From the NCBI GenBank assembly GCA_019118275.1, contig DWZH01000064.1, positions 1 through 34,074 on the forward strand: 34,074 bases of DNA, given 5' to 3'. Position 1 is the first letter of the stretch; every line of letters begins with the position of its first letter. Both the position numbers and the translations under genes were made by a program. The stretch comes from Candidatus Brachybacterium merdavium (lineage in GTDB: Bacteria > Actinomycetota > Actinomycetes > Actinomycetales > Dermabacteraceae). The notes beneath the pieces were generated by a model. It had not been told where the DNA came from. It saw nothing but the letters and a program-made list of their open reading frames with translations, and did not search any database. Positions 30,679 to 34,074 of this stretch are shown one piece after another.

Positions 30679-33168
30679 ATGCGTGCAGGCCATGCGGAGG
30701 AGCTGCTGTCCCACCTCACCCAGCCGCTGATCCGCAGGGGGTGCCTGACCCACGTCGAGCGCCGCCCCGCCCGCCCGGGCCGGCAGGGCACCTTCCCCAC
30801 CTGGAGTGATCCGCGACTGATCGAACATCTGGCCGAAACCGGGATCACCGCTCCCTGGATCCACCAGCAGCAGGCCGCTGAGCTCGCCCACGCCGGGACC
30901 GACGTGGTGCTGTCCACCGCCACCGCCTCGGGCAAGTCCCTGGCCTATCTGCTGCCGGCGCTGAGCGCGATCGGGGCCCGCGAGCTCGACCCCACGGCGC
31001 GGCGGGCCACGGCCCTGTACCTGGCGCCGACCAAGGCGCTGGCCGCCGATCAGCTGACCAACATCACCGCCCTGGCCGACGGTGCCGGGATCCGCGACGC
31101 CCGGGTGGCGGTCTACGACGGGGACACCCCCACCGAGCAGCGCCGCTGGATCCGTCGCCACGGCTCGGTGGTGCTGTCCAACCCGGACATGCTGCATTTC
31201 GGGATCCTGCCCGGCCATGAGCAGTGGGCCAGCTTCTTCCGGGCCCTGCGCTACGTGATCATCGACGAGTGCCACAGCTATCGTGGCGTCTTCGGCAGCC
31301 ATGTGGCGATGGTGATCCGTCGCCTGCGCAGGATCGCTGCGGCCTACCGCGCCGACCCCACCTTCTTCCTGGCCTCGGCGACCACTGCGAACCCCCACCT
31401 GTCCGCCTCGCGGCTGATCGGCCGGGACGTTGAGGCGGTCACCGAGGACGGCTCCCCGCGGGCGGGGCTGACCATCGGGCTGTGGGAACCGGGCACGAGG
31501 CAGAGCGTGGATGGGCGCCGCCGCCCGCATCAGGACGGACCAACACCCACCGACGAGGACGGGCGAGATCGCCATGACGGGCACGGGCCCACCGGTGGGC
31601 GATCCAGCTCGGGCAGGTCGCCAGGCGAGGGGCTCGACCGCAGCGAGGAGCCCCTGCGCCGCTCGGCCACCAGCGAGGCCTCTGCGATCTTGGCCGATCT
31701 GGTCGCCCGTGACGTGCAGACCCTGGTGTTCGCGCGCTCCCGCCGGGGCGCCGAACTGGTCGCCGGGGGAGCGCGGCGACTGCTCAACCAGCAGGCCGAG
31801 CATGCGCTGTCCCCCCATCTGGCCGACCGGGCCGCACGCGTGGCCGCCTACCGGGGTGGCTACCTCGCCTCGGAGCGGCGCACCCTCGAGGATGATCTGC
31901 GTTCGGGGGAGCTGGCGGCGCTGGCCTCCACCAATGCCCTCGAGCTGGGGATCGACATCGCCGGGTTGGACGCGGTGGTGGTGGCCGGCTGGCCCGGCAC
32001 CCGTGCCTCCCTGTGGCAGCAGTTCGGCCGCGCCGGGCGCCGCCAGGACCGCGACAGCGGGGCGCTGGCGCTGTTCGTCGCCCGGGAGGATCCGCTGGAC
32101 ACCTACGTCGTCCACCACCCCGAGACGGTCTTCGGGGCGGAGGTGGAGGCGGCGGTGTTCGATCCCGCCAACCCCTACGTGATGACCCCGCACCTGTGCG
32201 CGGCCGCCTCGGAGCTGGCCATTCGTGACGGTGAGGAGGAGATCTTCGGGCCCACTACCCGGGAGCTGCTGACCACGCTCGCCGCCCGCGGGGTGCTGCG
32301 CCAACGCCCCACCGGCTGGTACTGGACCATGACGGAATCCGCCCACGAACTCACCGATCTGCGCGGCAGCGGAGGAGAGCCGGTCCGGATCGTCGAACGG
32401 GCCAGCGGGGCGCTGCTGGGCACGGTCGATGCCGCCAGCGCCCACACCCAGGTCCACGACGGCGCGGTCTATCTCCACCAGGGCAAGAGCCACGTGGTCG
32501 ACCACCTGGACGTGGACGCGGCGGTGGCGTTCGTCCACCGCGAGGACCCGCTGCACTCGACACATCCGCAGTCCACCTCCACCATCCGCATCCGTCAGAC
32601 CGATCACGAGGTCGCCTGGGCCAAGGGGGCGCGGCTGTGCTTCGGGACCGTGGACGTCACCGACCAGGTCACCGGCTACCAGATGCGCGATGTGTTCACC
32701 CAGGCAGTGCTGGCCCAGCACCCGCTGGACCTGCCACCGCGGACCCTGACCACCAAGGCGGTGTGGTGGGTGGTGCCCCGGGAGACCACGGATGATGCGC
32801 AGATCCCCTCCGATGAGCTGCCCGGCGCGCTGCACGCCGCAGAACATGCCGCCATCTCGATGCTGCCGCTGCTGGCCACCTGCGACCGCTGGGACATCGG
32901 TGGGGTCTCGGCCGCCCAGCATGAGGACACCGGCGAGCCGACCATCTTCGTCTACGACGGTGCACCGGGCGGGGCCGGCTTCGCCGAGCGCGGGGCCGAG
33001 GACGCCGCCGCCTGGGTGCGCGCCACGGCCGACATGATCGCCGAGTGCCCCTGCGAATCCGGCTGCCCCGCCTGCGTGGTCTCCCCGAAGTGCGGCAACG
33101 GCAACGAGCCGCTGTCCAAACGGTGGGCCGAGCATCTGCTGGGAGTGCTGCGGCCGCTCGAACCCTAG
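30679..33168 (+). CDS. DEAD/DECH-box helicase with C-terminal zinc (MZB) domain
   Basis: This 829-residue superfamily 2 helicase has motif I TATASGKS (about 80-87), the DECH box IIDECHSYRG (near 196), motif III LASATTANP, motif V STNALELGIDIAGLDAVVVA and motif VI QFGRAGRR. A low-complexity insert (about 275-330, rich in Arg, Gly, Asp and Ser) separates the two RecA lobes. The C-terminal MZB-type cysteines are at 790, 792, 796, 799 and 805 (CPCESGCPACVVSPKC). It is the helicase of the conserved 'helicase/secretion neighbourhood' beside tad genes (M. tuberculosis Rv3649). I chose the ATG at 30679 because AAGGGAG lies eight bases upstream; the ATG at 30601 (855 residues) has no ribosome site and overlaps the proposed promoter. 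Confidence 0.9.
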   Translation: MRAGHAEELLSHLTQPLIRRGCLTHVERRPARPGRQGTFPTWSDPRLIEHLAETGITAPWIHQQQAAELAHAGTDVVLSTATASGKSLAYLLPALSAIGARELDPTARRATALYLAPTKALAADQLTNITALADGAGIRDARVAVYDGDTPTEQRRWIRRHGSVVLSNPDMLHFGILPGHEQWASFFRALRYVIIDECHSYRGVFGSHVAMVIRRLRRIAAAYRADPTFFLASATTANPHLSASRLIGRDVEAVTEDGSPRAGLTIGLWEPGTRQSVDGRRRPHQDGPTPTDEDGRDRHDGHGPTGGRSSSGRSPGEGLDRSEEPLRRSATSEASAILADLVARDVQTLVFARSRRGAELVAGGARRLLNQQAEHALSPHLADRAARVAAYRGGYLASERRTLEDDLRSGELAALASTNALELGIDIAGLDAVVVAGWPGTRASLWQQFGRAGRRQDRDSGALALFVAREDPLDTYVVHHPETVFGAEVEAAVFDPANPYVMTPHLCAAASELAIRDGEEEIFGPTTRELLTTLAARGVLRQRPTGWYWTMTESAHELTDLRGSGGEPVRIVERASGALLGTVDAASAHTQVHDGAVYLHQGKSHVVDHLDVDAAVAFVHREDPLHSTHPQSTSTIRIRQTDHEVAWAKGARLCFGTVDVTDQVTGYQMRDVFTQAVLAQHPLDLPPRTLTTKAVWWVVPRETTDDAQIPSDELPGALHAAEHAAISMLPLLATCDRWDIGGVSAAQHEDTGEPTIFVYDGAPGGAGFAERGAEDAAAWVRATADMIAECPCESGCPACVVSPKCGNGNEPLSKRWAEHLLGVLRPLEP

Positions 33169-33227
33169 CGCCGCCTCTAGCGCCGCAGGGCCGGCCGCAG
33201 CTGTCGCGTGAGCCCACCCCCAGCAGG

Positions 33228-33560
33228 TCACGGCAGGTCCGCCGGGCCGGGACCGGCGCGAGCCCGGGCGCTCGCCGGGGGCAGGGGAGCGGACTCCACC
33301 TTTACCGTGACCAGCACATCCCAGTCACGCTGTTCACAGGCGGTGAGCACCGCCCCGTTGCGGTCGGCGGCCTCGGCCGCGACCTCGCAGGATGAACCGT
33401 GGGCGGCGGCCAGGGCGTCGGCCCCCGCGAGGGCGGCGAGGTCCGCGGCGGTGGCGGCCCGGGACTGGGCCAGCACACCGGTGCCCAGCAGCGTCAGACC
33501 CGCCACCACCGCGGTGGCGCTGCCCGTCCAGGCCAGCATCGAGGCCGCACCCGTGCTCAT
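33228..33560 (-). CDS. TadE-like helicase/secretion-neighbourhood protein
   Basis: This small protein of 110 residues has one hydrophobic segment at about 10-32 (TGSATAVVAGLTLLGTGVLA) followed by SRAATAADLAALAGADALAA. That pattern is typical of pseudopilin-like TadE relatives encoded next to the DECH helicase. The rest contains two cysteines (SSCEVAAEA and TACEQRDWD) that may form a disulfide outside the membrane, and a Pro/Ala-rich end. The ATG at 33560 overlaps the stop of the upstream TadE gene by four bases, so it is part of the same operon, converging on the helicase. It probably belongs to a Flp/Tad-type pilus or secretion apparatus. The M. tuberculosis counterpart is Rv3654c. Confidence 0.82.
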   Translation of the reverse strand: MSTGAASMLAWTGSATAVVAGLTLLGTGVLAQSRAATAADLAALAGADALAAAHGSSCEVAAEAADRNGAVLTACEQRDWDVLVTVKVESAPLPPASARARAGPGPADLP

Positions 33561-33970
33561 GGCCCCTGCCCGTCGGCCGGCCCCTGACCGTCCACCAGGT
33601 GCGGTTCGCGCCGTGACTGGGCCTCGGCGCTCAGCTCCCAGCTCGCCCCGGCCAGCGCCCCGGAGCCGGCACGCAGCGTGCGCGTCACCTCGACCTGCAC
33701 CCAGGTGCCGTCACCGCTGATGTGCACGCTGGTGCCGTCCCCGCCGACCCGCTGGGCGGTGGCGACCGCCGCGGACTGCTCCTCACCGCGGGCCATCTCC
33801 CGGGCCGCGGCCCGGGCGGCGTTCTCGAGCCTGACCTGGCTGCCGATCCCCGCTCCGGTGAGCAGCACGACCAGCACCATCACGACCACCACGGGAAGCA
33901 CGATCGCCGTCTCCGCGGTGGCGGAGCCCCGGTCGTCCCAGCAGTGGGACGCCCGGGGACGCCGAGGCAT
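33557..33970 (-). CDS. TadE-family pilus assembly protein
   Basis: This 137-residue protein begins with a short charged leader and RGSATAETAIVLPVVVVMVL, the classic TadE start: a Gly-Ser-Ala-x-Ala-Glu segment with a conserved Glu followed by a membrane helix (about 22-43). The region after it, QVRLENAARAAAREMARGE, is also typical. The remainder is a small extracytoplasmic domain. TadE-type pseudopilins support assembly of Flp pili. The ATG at 33970 overlaps the stop of the upstream DUF4244 gene by one base (TGATG); a GTG just before it (33973) is equally possible. The operon continues past the window's right edge. Confidence 0.88.
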   Translation of the reverse strand: MPRRPRASHCWDDRGSATAETAIVLPVVVVMVLVVLLTGAGIGSQVRLENAARAAAREMARGEEQSAAVATAQRVGGDGTSVHISGDGTWVQVEVTRTLRAGSGALAGASWELSAEAQSRREPHLVDGQGPADGQGP

Positions 33971-34074
33971 CACGCCCCCTGGGACAGAGCCGAGGTGATG
34001 ATGCCCATGAGGAGCTCACGCACCTCGCCGGAGGCCAGCAGGGCCACCAGCACGGCGGCGAAACCGCAGGCGGC
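33970..34074 (-). CDS. DUF4244 Flp-type pilin, C-terminal part (cut by window edge)
   Basis: Only the last 34 residues are inside the window. They read ACGFAAVLVALLASGEVREL followed by LMGIITSALSQGA and end at the TGA at 33970-33972. A hydrophobic helix followed by LLxxII..AL is the C-terminal half of the DUF4244 family, small Flp-like pilins encoded directly before TadE genes in this actinomycete neighbourhood. The start and prepilin cleavage motif lie beyond the right edge. The 1-base overlap with the TadE start (TGATG) supports translational coupling. Confidence 0.75.
   Translation of the reverse strand, partial: AACGFAAVLVALLASGEVRELLMGIITSALSQGA

Noticed and set aside
30247..33231. Very long minus-strand open frame (994 codons) opposite the helicase
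   Set aside because: It is a shadow of the plus-strand helicase gene. The translation has no domain features and is Gly/Arg/His-rich, as expected for antisense frames in high-GC DNA.

Overview
The window is high-GC DNA with frequent GTG starts, 4-base ATGA/GTGA gene overlaps, a WhiB regulator, a cAMP-receptor-type Crp, DUF3027, DUF4177 and DUF4244 proteins and leaderless-looking promoters. This points firmly to an actinomycete (Actinomycetota). A Micrococcales genus such as Brachybacterium would fit, but that is inference. No CRISPR array, rRNA gene or prophage was seen. The only mobile-element trace is a broken IS5-type transposase end at the left edge.

Layout, left to right. (1) 1-4466: IS5 relic, GNAT acetyltransferase, a GH20 hexosaminidase / LytR_C membrane protein pair, and a secreted NlpC/P60 hydrolase with three peptidoglycan-binding modules, two of them nearly identical in DNA. 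(2) 5213-7478: an operon for folate-independent methionine synthesis. A 22-codon leader ORF overlaps mesX (DUF1852), which overlaps mesD (core MetE-like synthase); a candidate promoter and a dyad lie upstream. A tRNA-Pro(CGG) follows at 7644-7717. (3) 7765-16202: a block in the order known from the Mycobacterium tuberculosis ponA2-whiB4-crp-nth region: metallophosphoesterase, PASTA penicillin-binding protein, divergent WhiB4-like regulator, DUF4177, RidA, metallo-beta-lactamase-fold hydrolase, divergent Crp, endonuclease III and a CoA-pyrophosphatase-type Nudix protein. The ArsA-type ATPase pair found in mycobacteria is absent. (4) 16460-24938: cold-shock protein plus DUF3027; convergent to them holB, tmk and a Gfo/Idh/MocA oxidoreductase in one overlapping operon; then a carbohydrate ABC importer (binding lipoprotein and two permeases) with no ATPase gene. 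(5) 25177-34074: topA, PAP2 phosphatase, class I methyltransferase, then divergently the DECH-box helicase of the 'helicase/secretion neighbourhood', followed by convergent TadE-like and DUF4244 (Flp-type pilin) genes that run off the right edge.

Most of the window is conserved actinobacterial housekeeping: cell-wall synthesis and turnover, redox and cAMP regulation, DNA repair and replication, topology and a tad-type pilus. The least ordinary part is the mesX-mesD operon. Its first large gene has no visible Shine-Dalgarno sequence and appears to be translated by coupling to the tiny leader ORF, a plausible but untested regulatory arrangement.
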